The translations under genes were made by a program, and so were the position numbers. DNA of 64,000 nucleotides from assembly GCA_963971575.1 (NCBI GenBank), contig OZ020616.1, positions 6,654,924-6,718,923 of the forward strand, in the 5' to 3' direction. Origin of the DNA: Liopterus haemorrhoidalis (Eukaryota; Arthropoda; Insecta; Coleoptera; Dytiscidae). The notes under the pieces are model-generated. The model searched no databases and had not been told where the DNA came from. It saw nothing but the letters and a program-made list of their open reading frames with translations. Shown one piece after another: positions 10,882 through 21,020 of the stretch. Numbering within the stretch: position 1 is the stretch's first letter; each line of letters starts with the position of its first letter.

Positions 10882-11546
10882 CCCAGCAAACATTCAACCA
10901 TCGGCCGATGGTTGAATGCCGGCAAACTGCTTCTTCTGTTGGTAAATTGCTGGCACTAAAAGTTTGTGCAACGCCAGTATTAATAATATACTTCACATTT
11001 GTATTTTGCACTCTTCCTATACGAAGTACTTTACCAGCATTTTATGAGCACTCCTTATTTTTGTTAATATGTTACATTTTATTTTTGTTTCACCATCGTT
11101 AAATAAATTTATTCAACGAATAAAGTTGACAATATCGCATCATTCTATTGACAGTAACGTTAATTTCTTCATTAGTAATTTAAAACCGATGCGATATTGT
11201 CAACTTTATTTGTTAAATAAATTTATTCAACGATGGTGAAATGGCCAAATGAGTATTTATTTTGCACCTAACCATTAATTTATTTTAATACTGGGTAAGT
11301 ATAAGGTAAATATACATATGTTACATTTGAAATACTAGAGAGTGGGTATAATATAAGCACTGGTCCGTCAGAAATAAATCTTGCAACTAAAGCGATTATT
11401 TTGCACTTTACCGCTGCTGGGCCGGTAATTGATACATCAATGGGCCAGCTAACGGCCACGGGGACACCGGGGTACTGGCCCATTACTTTCAATGCCGGGG
11501 AGTATGTAATTCAACAGTACTGGCCCGTATAAAAATGTTTGCTGGG
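10882..11546. mobile_element. Palindrome-rich MITE, CCCAGCAAAC termini
   Basis: Starts CCCAGCAAACATT and ends with the exact inverse. It interrupts the right arm of the long-arm element: the left arm reads CACCATTGCTATC, which fixes the empty site. The duplicated bases are AA only (10880-10881, 11547-11548), or none if A is counted in the ends. Next to the left end is a perfect 28-bp palindrome (10891-10918). A second inverted pair of about 54 bp sits at 11089-11142 and 11189-11243. TACTGGCCC is repeated near the right end. Superfamily undetermined; short open frames in it are chance. Confidence 0.7.
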
Positions 11547-11579
11547 AATGGTGGCACATTTAAATTGAACACCCTGTAT

Positions 11580-12332
11580 AGTGTAAAATAAAATATGAAA
11601 TAAATTATATTTATTATTATAATGTAACAATTTTTGGTCTACAAAATTTTGTAACAATTGAACATTGTATTACCCTTTGGGATTATTATATCCCCTCCAC
11701 AGTGTAAAAATTTTCGTTAATGGACCAAATTATTCGAAAAGTACCTAATAAGAGTAACAAATAAAACATCAAAAAGCTCAATAAATAATTAAAACTTTAA
11801 TTAATGCCCTTTAATTTAAATTAAACAGTTACAAAAACGTTAAAAGGCATTTCATGAACAAATTGAATTCGAATTTAAACAATTTTGTCCAGCTAAATCA
11901 GTCTAGACAGTATGTACTGACAACTGCAAACATACTAAATATTTAAAGCCAGTCTGGTCTGAAAGTTAGAAACACAAGTTCGTGTCCAACTAGAAAAAAA
12001 TAAAAAAAGAAAGTTATTGATGTTGTTTGCGGTTATTACCGAGATTAAATTGTAAGTTTGTTGTTTGTTATCGTCAAGAAAATAAATATTGTATTAAGAA
12101 ATTATAATATGTGAATAATGTACTCCGGTGTAATTTATACAAGTCGAGAACAAGTGAAATAAAAACATTTTATTATGGAGAAAAAAAGAAACACGTGCAG
12201 GGTTTTTAAATTGCTTATTTGACACGCAATAAATTATAATAACGTTATCTAGAGTTTATAAAATAGTGTAGGTTAGGTTTGCATAAGTTGGCATTGTACG
12301 AGGTTTCTGGCTCTAGGTGCTCAATGTGTTAA
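11580..12332. other. AT-rich stretch without recognised features
   Basis: No homology, inverted repeats or coding potential recognised. Confidence 0.5.
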
Positions 12333-12334
12333 TA

Positions 12335-12373
12335 CGAGGGCTACCTTTTAAGTTTTTACAAAAACTAAGAAAG
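12335..12373. repeat. Isolated mariner terminal repeat
   Basis: CGAGGGCTACCTTTTAAG and the bases up to CTAAGAAAG match the inverted right end of the mariner at 21021-22708 over about 39 bp with few mismatches. TA precedes it (12333-12334). The rest of the mariner is absent; a family R copy starts immediately after. Confidence 0.75.
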
Positions 12374-12377
12374 AAAA

Positions 12378-13336
12378 AATTGATGTGAAGTGTGAATTTT
12401 CACACATTTCAGGGTTTTGCAGGTATTTAGTAAGTGAATGATGATTATTTGGGATGCCAAAACAAATTTTATGTCAAAATATTTTTTTATGAATTTTAAT
12501 TCGAATGCCTATTACCATTATTTAAGTTTCTAAAGATATGCATTATATATCAAGGTTCATTAAGATTTTGAAAATTACGCCTATGACTTCCATTGGTTGT
12601 TTTTAGTAATAGCTCCTCCCCATTGATTTCGTGTACATTCAAATATAGAATTAAATTATAATTTCAACAATTTTCACTGGTTATTAAATTTACGCTTTTA
12701 AAAATTAAATGCATCAATTGCCAAAATATAACTAGAATTTTGAAAAAATAATTTAAACAATATAAAAATGCAAAAAAATAAAGTAAAAAATAATATTGTC
12801 TCCTCTCGTAGGATTCGAACTTATTTTCTTCGCAGAATGCCAGTGTCTTAGCCACTGTACCAAGATACACGTTACTGTTCAGCGTGTTATATAACTATAA
12901 GTTTTCAACATTATTAGCAAAAAAACACAAATAATACTTTTTTTTTTCAAAAACATAATCTGATCAAAAATTCCTGTTGTACTATTCCGGTTCACACCAA
13001 TGTACATTACTTAGAATTTTTTCAGATTTTTAGTTTAAACCATCTGGGCTACAGGGTGTGGGACAAAAAATTTTTTGCACAATTTTGGCAAAAATCGCTT
13101 TTGGCAAAAATAAAAATTTGATCGTTAATCCACGTACTAAGGGGTTTCATTTGATACCCTACTCAGAATTTAAAAAAAATATTTTTGTTTTCGATGAGCA
13201 CATATTTGTTTATATTTTTAGGAGGGTATGTTTTTTAGATGTTTTAGTATTTTTCCTATGTGCGGGTCAAAGAGTTGTATAAGCATGCCAAATTTCAACT
13301 CTCTAGGTTTAGCCGTTAGGCTACAATTTTTACCGA

Positions 13337-13370
<34 letters not shown>

Positions 13371-13417
13371 GACAAAATGACGGTATAAGGGTTTTTTGGT
13401 CATACCTACAAAACCCT
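12378..13417 (+). mobile_element. Family R element, copy A (full length)
   Basis: Complete copy of the recurrent family. The 5' boundary AATTGATGTGAAG is followed by the near-palindrome GTGTGAA-TT-TTCACAC (12390-12405) and CAGGGTTTTGCAGGTAT. On the minus strand it carries TATATAAT (12549 downward), CCAAT (12596 downward) and a tRNA-like module around 12800-12872 (B box GTTCGAATCC). The plus-strand 3' part has GTTCACACCAATGTACATT, GTTTAAACCATCTGGGC, a GTATAAGCATGCCAAATT block, a (GACA)n tract (13340-13370) and a terminal hairpin (13388-13417) with stem AGGGTTTT/AAAACCCT. No protein is encoded. No target duplication was found. Class unknown. Confidence 0.85.
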
Positions 13418-13420
13418 AAA

Positions 13421-13870
13421 AAGATATCTGGAAATATGAAACAAGGTATCCGAAATCGGTTATCTGGAACAGGGTATCCGGGTAACCGGATTTACCAGTT
13501 TACACTAATGGGTCATCTTAGTATATCTCTGCCCCTTATTCATAGACGACCCTTTCTACATAACTGTATTTATATCACATACTGTGTACTCATCAATTAC
13601 ATAATAATATTAAGTTAATAATATTGAATTTATGTGCATGAAGTTTTGTAGGAAATTACAGCAAATATGTTATATTTTACCGGTACATGTAATGGACTGA
13701 TTTATAGTTTATAGCTGCATTTATGAATAACTCTACTAACCTATATTTATGTCGTATTTTGTACTAAATAAATGCTAACACGGAAACAAACATTTTTAGA
13801 TTATATTTAAAAAGTGTCAGTAAAAATTCAGTAATTACAAATATATAACAGTGTCAATTAACAATAATAT
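13421..13870. other. Unassigned sequence
   Basis: No features recognised beyond AT-rich composition. Confidence 0.5.
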
Positions 13871-14034
13871 CAGAGGCGAATTAAACGGTGGGCGGACTGA
13901 GCGGCCGCCCGGGGCTCCCGAAACCGGGGGGCCTACCGAAGTCTATATACAAATATTTCCATTCTATTTAAAATAATAGAGGGCCCATTTTAATTTTACC
14001 GCCCAGGGCCCCAAAGCAACTAAATTCGCTACTG
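13871..14034. mobile_element. Short hAT-like MITE
   Basis: Left end CAGAGGCGAATTAAAC, right end inverted CAGTAGCGAATTTAG, GC-rich subterminal blocks (GCGGCCGCCCGGGGC and GCCCAGGGCCCC) and a total of 164 bp. CAG starts and this type of end suggest hAT. No clear 8-bp duplication is visible, possibly because the right side abuts a truncated LINE. Confidence 0.6.
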
Positions 14035-14600
14035 CTCTAGCCGGTTTATGACTCTATGATCGTCGCTTAGCGCTTCACGCAGGTTGTTTGGGATCTGGCA
14101 TGTTCTTGTTTCTTCCTCATATTTTGGAAATTCGGTAATGATGTGATTTACTGTAATTTTTATATTGCAATTTTGGCATCTGTCTGTAATCGTCCTGTCA
14201 AAAATATGTTGGTTTGTTGCTTGGCGGTGTCCTATTCTCAGTCTGGTGACCATGATCTGTTCCCTTCTGGGTCCGAAAGTTCTCCATGGTTTAACTGTAT
14301 TTTTAATTTCTCTAAGTTTATTATCAGTGATGGAGAGCCATTCGGTTTGCCAGTTTTCTAGGTTCCTCTCGATTAACATATTCTTCCAATCATAGTCCAT
14401 CATTTTGAGAACACCGTCTGGTTGTTCTAATGTGGTGGCTTCGCTTTTTTGTCAGCCATTTCATTCCCTGAGATGCCACTATGTGAAGGGACGCAGACTA
14501 GGTATGCAGTTGTTCTGCTCATGGTGGAGGCGATGTGCAAGCTCCTGGACACGAAGTATGAGATTGTGCTTGTGTTAAATTTGATGGTGAATATAACGGT
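14035..14600 (-). pseudogene. LINE RNase H domain and C-terminal zinc motif
   Basis: Minus strand. Near 14500 is TAYLVCVPSHSGISGNE followed by MADKKA, the last conserved block of a LINE RNase H domain (VPSHxGIxGNExAD). After a frame change come KNTVKPWRTFGPRREQ, VTRLRIGHRQAT and CQNCNIKITVNHIITEF. The last resembles the C-terminal CCHC of I/R1/LOA-type LINEs with the final Cys replaced by Phe. The 3' end stops abruptly at the MITE. A diverged relative lies at 45430-45640. Confidence 0.75.
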
Positions 14601-14619
14601 AGATTAAATACATAACAAA

Positions 14620-14985
14620 ACCCATAACTGCATAAGTAATAAATATTTAATTTCTAGTAATTGTTGTTGATGAACTGTAACTATTGAACTAAACTGAATT
14701 AATGCGGTCAGTGTTTAGTGCCACTATAATATTTACACATAAAACCCGTATACAATTAACCAATCATCAAATAATCCTCGGGTGATAATCGCGCTCCGAT
14801 AACATTTATGCACTGTCAATACAGGCTCTCTTACACGAAACAACTCTACAAATATATCATAGAATGGGATATTTACCGAAAATTTACCCACAGATAATCG
14901 ATATTTAGAGAAGGAATGTCTAATGAATATAAAATTAAATAAGATCGTCTTTGTACGACGGGCGGTTGAAGCAAAACTCAATTTA
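14620..14985. other. Unassigned sequence
   Basis: No features recognised; short minus-strand frames here lack motifs. Confidence 0.45.
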
Positions 14986-14989
14986 TTTC

Positions 14990-15780
14990 TCAACTTAGTC
15001 TTCTTTTAGAACTATACACTTTGTCCAACGATTCTCCAATTTTTTGATGCCCTCCGAATAATACGATTTCTCGAAGCCCTCAAAATAGGCCTCTGTTTCA
15101 ACGATGACCTCCTCATTCGACACAAATTTGGAAGAGAGCCATTTCTTCAAGTTTGGAAATAAATAATAGTCGCAAAAGCAAATCTAGCGAATATGGTGGA
15201 TGAGGAACCAATTCATAGCGCAGTTCATGAAGTTTTGCCATTGCGAGTGCGCACTTGTGCATCGTTGTGTTGTACTGGTGGAACAGCACTTTTTTCTTCG
15301 CCAAATGTGGCCGCTTTCGCTTCAAATCGGCGGCGAATCGGTCCAACCTAATATACGCCAATGATCATTTTGCCCTTTTCCAGATAATCGATTTGAATGA
15401 TACCGTGCGCATCCCAAAAATCTGTGGCTCTTTGTTGGCCGACAGGCCCAGCTTGGTCTTCTTCGACTTCGATTTGCCACGATCAGTCCACTGTTTTAAC
15501 TGTTCTCTGGTGTGATGTGATGATTCTATGTTTTTCCTACGGTTATGAAATGGCGCAAATCGATGTTCACCTTATGGCGGCTGAACATCGCAAAACATTC
15601 CTTCGAAATTGTCAGACGATCGCGTTTGTTGTCGACTGAGAGCAAATGCGGCACCCATCTGGCATAGAGTTTCCTCATTCTCAAATATTCATGTAAAATG
15701 TTGAGCACCCGTTCGATTGAGATATCCGCAGCCTCAGCTCTCTCCTGCTGAGTCACTCGTCAATCGTAGATTATACTACC
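14990..15780 (-). pseudogene. irritans-type mariner transposase remnant
   Basis: Minus strand, several frames. TQQERAEAADISIERVLN is the second half of the DNA-binding domain, followed by RKLYARWVPHLLSVDNK. REQLKQWTDRGKSKSKK follows the YDPE...Q region. Then KRPHLAKKKVLFHQYN (normally HHDN, so the second catalytic Asp is lost) and AMAKLHELRYELVPHPPYS, with SLD at the third Asp site. The phrase order is that of irritans-group mariners. Multiple frameshifts; the first HTH and 5' repeat are missing. The 3' repeat was not identified with confidence. Confidence 0.8.
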
Positions 15781-15959
15781 ATGGATTTTATCGACATATC
15801 TGGCGTGGTGACCTCTTTTGGTTAGCCTGGACGCTTATCATAAGTCATTACTCGAAAACTGCTGATCCGATTTTCACGTTTTTTTCTCTTATCTGTAGCT
15901 ACATCATTTGATCAGGTTTTAGGTGTTGCTACATTAAAATCGGTTAAGTAGTTCTAAAG

Positions 15960-16627
15960 CAGTGGTTCTTAACCTTTTTAAAAATCAGCATTCCCTTGAA
16001 AAATGTGTTTTTATTTTTATTTAGGAAATGGCATTTATTGCAAGATAATTTTTTATATATCAAATAATCAAATCTATACATTTAAAATACATACTACGTT
16101 GTTGTTGTTGTTTGTTCATAATCATCTTTTTAAAACGAGGCCCTTTTTTTCAAAGAGTCACGCGGAAGGCTTCAGATGCATTTAAGCGATTTCTGGCTCT
16201 TGTTTTGATGTGCAAAAATCTCATTTCACAAAGGTAAGTGGTGGCAAATGATAAAAGTGTCTCTAATGCTGCTTTTGCCAATTCTGGATAAAGTTCTAAC
16301 CGCGTACACTAGAACTGTTTTGAGTCAGTAATTTTTCAAATTCCATTTCAATACGTGCATTAATTAGCTCATTGTGATAAGACTGTCTTTTAATAAAACG
16401 TTGTCGTCGATTGAATTTAGATCAAACAAAAATGGATTGAGTATCCATCAAATGATTCACTCATTTGGTGGAGGTATAATTTAAGGAATGGGGTAGAAGA
16501 TAACAAGGCATGTTTCTCATAAGCGGTTAGGCGGTAATTTTTATTAAAAAATTAGAAACTTCTCTCGCACCTCTAGAACGCTCTCTCACACCCCCAGGGG
16601 TGCCCGCACCCCGGTTAAGAACCACTG
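15960..16627. mobile_element. hAT MITE with 8-bp target duplication
   Basis: Ends CAGTGGTTCTTAACC and, inverted, CAGTGGTTCTTAACC, so the repeats are perfect for 15 bp. TTCTAAAG at 15952-15959 and 16628-16635 is the 8-bp hAT target duplication. It has no transposase. It sits inside a decayed repeat (about 15840-15959, continuing from 16636) with the phrase AAACTGCTGATCCGATTTTC, a common non-coding insect repeat type. Confidence 0.92.
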
Positions 16628-16635
16628 TTCTAAAG

Positions 16636-17597
16636 TAATAATGAAATTTGTGCGCATGGGGAAAACGAAATCCAACCATTATAACAGGTTATGGTATAGA
16701 CATCTGTGATGGTTCAAGTGGAAAAAAAATCAAACTTTCCAAATAATTTCTTATTTTTAATATCAGCCTTTCAGAAATCGTAGTCTCAAAATCAATTATA
16801 GTTGAATTTATCGAGTCATTTCACTGTTGCCCACAACATAATACCCAGAAGTAAATCCATCAAAAATTCCCCCAGATAATAAATATTCCATGTCATAAAT
16901 AACTATCACAAAAACTCAAACTAGCATAGTCATCTTGAGTTTTTTAGTACTTTGTAAGTTTAAACACTTACAGAAATCTTTTTTGCTATGCATATAAGAT
17001 GATGCTAAGGGTCTTTTTCTTTAGATATCTGGGGGAATTTTAGTCGGTAATAGTGGCTGTCCAAGATTAATCTAGCGGAAAAGATACATGTTCTAGACTG
17101 AGCTATTGAGAGAAAATTTGAATTATGACATGATAATAGATGTTTAAATCTCTAGAGATGTAAATTTTATAAATTGTTAAATTATTGAGGTATTTTGATC
17201 ACAACACACCGCAAATTACTACGTCGAATATTTTAAAAAAGGAACATTATGATTAACAGGATCTGATTTAGGATGCTCATTACTGATATGACGTAGTCAT
17301 TGCAATACTGGATGGATTTTGACTGATTTAACAGTGAGTCTCCATTTCTCTCTGTCTATATATATATAAATAAGTCAATTTCATTTCATCTTGACTTTTT
17401 GTGTTATTTTTCCTTTTGACGTTTAGATTTTGGCTGTCAATATGAAACATGAAATAATCACGAAGCTCGTTAAACCTTGAGAAACTAAAAATCCAGTTTA
17501 ATTCCACTTAAACATAATAAACAGAGTATACAGAAAAAGATAAAATGGATATGAGTAAAAGCAAATATCTTTCCTGCATCGTATTAATCTCGTAATA
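16636..17597. other. Unassigned AT-rich sequence
   Basis: Continues the repeat split by the hAT MITE for a short distance, then nothing recognisable. Confidence 0.45.
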
Positions 17598-18336
17598 CGA
17601 GGGATGTTTCCAAAGTTCTGGGAATTTAGCTATAATTTTTATTATTTTGTTAATTTTAGTCAATATTACAATGTAGTTTTTCAACATAATCTCCATTTAA
17701 CTGAATACATTTATCCCAACAATAAACTATTTTTTTTTTTATCCGTCCTCAAAGAACTTTTCTCTACAGCCTTCCCAACAGCCTTGGCACCCAGCGCGGC
17801 GAAACCTTGCTAACGCCCAAACAATCATGCAAGATGTCATGAACTTATCGTGTACCTATCCCCAGGCGCACACTAATTTGCCGAATAGTCATTCGCCTGT
17901 CCTCTTTCAGTAGGTCTTCGACGTCAGTAATGTTTCTTTCATTTACCGACGTGCTTGGGCGCCCACTGCGTGGATCGTCTTCTAGTGATGTTCTGCCGGT
18001 TTTAAAACGATCGATCCACCGATAAACAGTACTTTTGGATTCTGCAGACTCACCAAATACTCCTTGCAGACGCTGAATAATTTCTGATGTTTTCACACCT
18101 GCTTGCCACAAAAAGAAAATTATTGCTCTTTGAGATTTTGCTGCGTTTTCCATGGTTACAAAAACAGTGCTATGAAAACGCGTCTATATCAGTCGAACAC
18201 CTAAATCAGACTGAACAATATTGCACTAGATAGTTACATAAACATGTCAAGACTTGTCTGGCACCAATAACATTGCCTATAAGTTCTGCGTAATTTAATT
18301 ATAGCACAATTCCCAGAATTTAGGAAACTTCCCTCG
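17598..18336 (-). mobile_element. Internally deleted mariner
   Basis: Ends CGAGGGATGTTTCCAAAG and, inverted, CGAGGGAAGTTTCCTAAA, with TA at 17596-17597 and 18337-18338. The length of 739 bp is about half a complete mariner. The minus strand keeps the N-terminal DNA-binding region and the final DKCIQLNGDYVEK-type C-terminus, but the catalytic core is deleted. Non-autonomous derivative. Confidence 0.9.
17845..18153 (-). pseudogene. Mariner transposase, DNA-binding domain only
   Basis: ATG at 18153, 102 codons open: MENAAKSQRAIIFFLW, AGVKTSEIIQRLQ, TVYRWIDRFKTGRTSLEDD, PRSGRPSTS, then a second HTH with IRQISVRLGIG. These are the two helix-turn-helix motifs and GRP linker of a mariner transposase. 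The coding sequence then runs via LHDCLGVSKVSPRWVP into the deletion. If expressed it would bind ends but not cut; whether it is expressed is unknown. Confidence 0.85.
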
Positions 18337-18534
18337 TAGAAGCAGTATTAAACCAATTTTAAACTGGAAAGCATGAAGGAAACCGAGTAAAACTAGTATT
18401 GAATATTTTTAATTTCATTTTTGTTCTTGGACAGAGAACTAAATATCGTTCCTGTTTCCGTGGTTTAAAAAATTCTGGTAATATAGTTATTTTGCTTTCG
18501 TTTTCGGTTTGTTCTCATCTTTGATAAAAATTTA

Positions 18535-18655
18535 ATTATGGAGTCGGGAGTCGATAACTTTTTCCTACTCCCGACTCCAACTCCGACTCCTCCAAAAAGC
18601 TTCGCCTCCTCGACTCCCAACTTCCGATTCCGACTCCGACTCCGACTCCCCTTAC
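18535..18655. repeat. Degenerate GACTCC hexanucleotide repeat
   Basis: Repeated CGACTCC/GACTCCGACTCC units, interrupted by AAAAAGCTTCGCCTCCTCG. Simple sequence; the open frame across it is an artefact. Confidence 0.85.
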
Positions 18656-18659
18656 TTGG

Positions 18660-18974
18660 CTTTTGTACATGAAGCGCTTCTATTGCTACTGTAAGTAGAG
18701 CGAGTGCAACAAGACAACAGTTTTTTCTCACCAACCGAACCAATAGCATCGCTTTATTTTTATGATCTTCTAGATTAAAGTATACTCATTTATTAGAGGG
18801 CGATTGTCAAGTAATCCTCCCCGATTATTTGAAGGTTAACTGTTGTGAAAGTGTATTCCTGCAGTGCTAATTTGATTGGTGAAAACTTATATTGATTAAA
18901 AAGGTGTTGATTTTCTAATATAATTAATGTGTAGTCTAATGTTTAGTTACTTTTAATCGTACATATATAATTAG
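18660..18974. other. Unassigned sequence before the tandem array
   Basis: No recognised feature. Confidence 0.4.
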
Positions 18975-20030
18975 ACTGATACCAACAATATTTTGCAGAT
19001 TTATTCTCTAAGAAACTGCGAATAAAATAACATATAGAAAAGTCTAGGGTTTCGTAGGCATAAACAAGAAACTATATACACTGCTATATCCTTCGACCAA
19101 TATGAATAATATTTTGCAGATTTATTTTATTAGAATCTACAAATATAATTATTTACAGAAATGTCTAGGGTTTCGTAGGCATAAACAAGAAACTCTAGAC
19201 ACTGCTATATCCTTTGACCAATATGAACAATATTTTGCAGATTTGTTCTCTAAGAATCTGCAGATAAAATAACATACAGAAATATTTAGGGTTTCGTAGA
19301 TATAAATAAGAAACTCTAGACACTCCTATATTCTTTGATCGATATAAAAAACATTTTGCAAATTTATTCTATAAAAATCTGCGGATAAAACATCGTATAC
19401 AAATATCTAGAGTTTCGTAGGCATAAATAAGAAACTGTAGACACTTCTATATTCTTTGATCGATATGAAAAATTTTGCAGATTTATTATTTAAAAATCTG
19501 CGGATAAAATAACCTATAGAAATGTACAGTTTCGTGGACATAAACAAGAAACCCTAGGGTACTCCTATATCCTTTGCCTGATATGAACATTATTTTTCAG
19601 ATTTATTTTCTAAGAATCTACGAATATAATTACATAAATAAATGTCTAGGGTTTCGTAGGCATAAACAAGAGACTGTAGATACTCCTGTTTCTTTTGACC
19701 GATATGAACAATATTTTGAACATTTATTCTCTAAGAATCTATGAATATAATTACATAAATAAATATCTAGGGTTTTGTAGGCATAAACAAGAGACTGTAG
19801 ATACTCCTGTTTCATTTGACCGATATGAACAATATTTTGCACATTTATTCTCTAAGAATCTATGAATATAAGTACATAAATAAATGTCTAGGGTTTCGTA
19901 TGCATAAACAAGAGACTGTAGATACTCCTGTTTCCTTTGACCGATATGAACAATATTTTGCAGATTTATTCTCTAAGTATCTACGAATATAATTACATAT
20001 AGAAATTTCTAGGGTTTCGTAGGCATAAAT
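18975..20030 (+). repeat. 121-bp tandem array, nearly nine units
   Basis: The landmark GGGTTTCG (or a variant) recurs at 19047, 19168, 19289, 19410, 19527, 19649, 19770, 19891 and 20012. The period is therefore 121 bp, with one 117 and one 122. Each unit contains TCTAGGGTTTC, a 14-nt stretch GTAGGCATAAACAA, GAAACTCTAGA, then CCTTTGACCGATATGAAC and TTTTGCAGATTTATTCTC. The first two blocks can pair as a hairpin. Units differ by several substitutions, so the array is not newly amplified. Confidence 0.95.
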
Positions 20031-20127
20031 TAACTTCTCAAATTATTTTTAGTTGTAACAATATAAATGTAATGTACTAAGTAAAAATGAATCATTTTCT
20101 CATCTTAAAAAGTTAATGAATAAATAA

Positions 20128-20407
20128 TCTAACTATATAATTAGCAAGTGTCTGTATGTAGTGTCCGTAACGTTATGACGTAAATTTTTCTAAAGTTCTC
20201 GTGATTAGGTAACTGGGGACACCCTGTTTCTTGATTGGCTGATATGTGACGCCCTCTCCCGTGATTAGCTAACTGGTGATATTCTGTCCCATGATTCGCA
20301 GACTGGCGACGAAATTAGGATACGTTACAAAATTAAATCAAATACACATACAAACAATTGAAATTTTTATATTATAAATCCGTCATTGTTGACGGGTAAT
20401 AACCTAG
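20128..20407 (+). mobile_element. Probable short non-autonomous Helitron
   Basis: Begins TCTAACTATATAATTAG directly after an A. It ends CTAG directly before a T, with a hairpin CCGTCA-TTGT-TGACGG (20380-20395) ending nine bases before the CTAG. TC...hairpin...CTRR with insertion between A and T and no target duplication are the Helitron rules. The length is 280 bp. Four 30-bp units lie inside (20201-20320). No Rep/helicase is present, so movement would need an autonomous partner. Confidence 0.7.
20201..20320 (+). repeat. Four 30-bp tandem units
   Basis: GTGATTAGGT, TTGATTGGCT, GTGATTAGCT and ATGATTCGCA start at 20201, 20231, 20261 and 20291, exactly 30 bp apart. Each is followed by a GACTGG-like block and a C/T-rich end. 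The units are diverged. Confidence 0.85.
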
Positions 20408-21018
20408 TAAATAAATAAAATCACAATAAAATGCATCCTAATTAATTAAAATTCATATAATAAAATTCAAATATTGCAAAATTGTATAATATATACTATT
20501 TATTTAATTTAAATAAATACCCTAAAATTTTCGATTACTCAAATTTATTAATTCAGCAAATACATGAGATATTAATAATATCTTAAACAAGCAATAGCAG
20601 AAGGTCTTTATTAAAATCCTACACATACAAAACCCGAGCAATTATAATATAAGCTACTAAAAACAAATTTAAATTTATCAGAGCTTGCTTAAATTTCCTT
20701 GGGCTGACTTGGATGGAAAATATGGTGAAACGACGAAAACCACAAATAATTAGGCTAGAGGCAAAGTCACTACAACAACAAAACTCGATGTTTGAACGAA
20801 GGATTTTACGAGTTTAACAAAGTTTTCCAAGGTTAATTTCTTGTTAAATATGTTTTTTAAAAATCTGGGATTTTGTTTTTTGTTTAGAGTTTTCAACAAT
20901 TTTAGGCAAAAATCTAAAATTAACTAAAAGGGGAAACTTAAAAGATGGATAAAATTTCAATATAAAAATATATTTTAACTCAATGGTTGCCAATTTTTCC
21001 CTAATGATCGCTCTTCAA
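20408..21018. other. AT-rich stretch without recognised features
   Basis: No repeats or coding potential recognised. Confidence 0.5.
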
Positions 21019-21020
21019 TA

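Larger units (their letters stand above)
8809..11576. mobile_element. TA-flanked element with about 300-bp inverted arms and nested insertions
   Basis: The left arm (8809-9115) and right arm (10577-10881 plus 11547-11576) are inverted copies of each other. Ends read CAAGGTGTTTAATCTAAG and, inverted, CAGGGTGTTCAATTTAAA; both continue GTGCCACCATT. TA lies outside each end (8807-8808, 11577-11578). Both arms hold the GATAGCAA boundary and the sequence around CGCACAGGAATCAGCGTGC. TA duplications point to the Tc1/mariner superfamily, although such long arms are unusual there. No transposase is left. Inside are a SINE (9167-9317), a TTAA element (9386-10145) and a MITE (10882-11546). Confidence 0.8.

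Noticed and set aside
15780..15959. 5' end of the irritans mariner
   Set aside because: No DNA-binding-domain coding sequence or terminal repeat continues here; the sequence belongs to a different dispersed repeat.
17350..17460. Helitron 5' end at TCTATATATATATAAATAAG
   Set aside because: Preceded by G instead of A and no matching hairpin plus CTRR end was found downstream.
18535..18655. Arg/Ser-rich protein domain on the minus strand
   Set aside because: Produced by a hexanucleotide simple repeat.
18975..20030. CRISPR array
   Set aside because: Units are 121 bp, similar over the whole length with no unique spacers, in an evidently eukaryotic sequence.
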